Origin: Alphaproteobacteria bacterium UBA2964
Lineage (GTDB): Bacteria > Pseudomonadota > Alphaproteobacteria > MPNO01 > UBA2964
NCBI GenBank assembly: GCA_002348425.1
Contig: DEBE01000126.1
Coordinates: forward strand, 1-6,153
Reading direction: 5' to 3'
DNA: 6,153 nucleotides
The notes under the pieces are model-generated. The model saw only the letters and a program-made list of their open reading frames with translations. It was not told the DNA's origin and did no database searches. The translations under genes and the position numbers were made by a program. Shown one piece after another: positions 5,989 through 6,153 of the stretch. The stretch's first letter is position 1, and every line of letters begins with the position of its first letter.

Positions 5989-6153
5989 ATTCCACCACCA
6001 TTAACACCTTGCAACTTTTTGAGGGCGTCTGAACCATCTCCATTGACAGCCAAAAGATGTGCCCTGCATTGATCGCAGTCACTGCTCCCAAAACACGGGA
6101 CAATTACCTTTAAATCATTGATTAAGTTCGCTTTTTGGCGGAGATTGCACTCC
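5934..6153 (-). CDS. Possible 3' end of a convergent gene, unrecognised, with a Cys cluster
   Basis: A minus-strand frame is open from the window edge for 72 codons to TGA at 5934-5936. I do not recognise the product. The part outside the dehydrogenase (5989-6152) looks coding: most codons begin with a purine, and the residues are mixed and soluble, including C-F-G-S-S-D-C-D-Q-C (a C-x5-C-x2-C cluster encoded at about 6066-6095) and N-G-D-G-S-D-A-L-K-K-L-Q. The last 17 or so codons overlap the 3' end of the dehydrogenase by 55 bases, which is long for a convergent pair and weakens the case; the original stop may have been lost or the frame may be a decayed remnant. If not coding, this edge is simply a featureless 165-base spacer. 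Confidence 0.4.
   Translation of the reverse strand, partial: ECNLRQKANLINDLKVIVPCFGSSDCDQCRAHLLAVNGDGSDALKKLQGVNGGGIYSATSFFPITAAHPVIV

Noticed and set aside
5870..6103. Minus-strand 77-codon frame at the right edge
   Set aside because: Mostly a shadow of the dehydrogenase; a neighbouring minus frame (5934-6153) has better coding character.

Overview
This is a bacterial window with six well-supported protein genes, two of them recognisable enzymes and four of them membrane transporters, and one weakly supported gene fragment. One transporter gene and the fragment run off the window edges. I see no rRNA, tRNA, CRISPR array or insertion sequence. Base composition is moderate to AT-leaning by eye. 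Short intergenic gaps, ATGA gene overlaps and the protein families present (EamA/DMT, MsnO8-type LLM oxidoreductase, DHA2-like MFS, DUF1932-type dehydrogenase) fit a streamlined proteobacterium. Alphaproteobacteria, possibly marine, is my best guess, but the sequence does not prove it.

Left part (1-2299, minus strand): three tandem EamA/DMT-family transporter genes read leftwards, 1406-2299, then 525-1409, then 1-528 (cut by the window edge). Each pair overlaps by exactly 4 bases (ATGA), so they almost certainly form one translationally coupled operon. They are paralogues. The first and third resemble each other more than either resembles the middle copy, which has lost several conserved polar residues. 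The first gene starts with TTG.

Middle part: a 179-base spacer (2300-2478) holds AT-rich inverted repeats that can fold in alternative ways, and a possible promoter for the DMT operon. Then comes a luciferase-like flavin-dependent oxidoreductase (2479-3513, minus). A 122-base divergent promoter region (3514-3635) separates it from a DHA2-like MFS efflux transporter (3636-5039, plus). That gene is followed after 52 bases by an NAD(P)-dependent dehydrogenase of the 6-phosphogluconate/beta-hydroxyacid dehydrogenase superfamily with a DUF1932-like C-terminal domain (5092-5988, plus).

Right edge: after the dehydrogenase, a minus-strand reading frame (5934-6153) is open to the window edge, looks coding by composition and has a small cysteine cluster. 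It would be the 3' end of a convergent gene.

Taken together, the window looks like a small-molecule transport and redox neighbourhood: four exporter-type transporters around a flavin monooxygenase-like enzyme and a dehydrogenase. The substrate cannot be told from sequence. No regulator gene lies in the window. I found no clear sign of a wholly new system; the most unusual features are the coupled, divergently evolving DMT triplet and the spacer structures.
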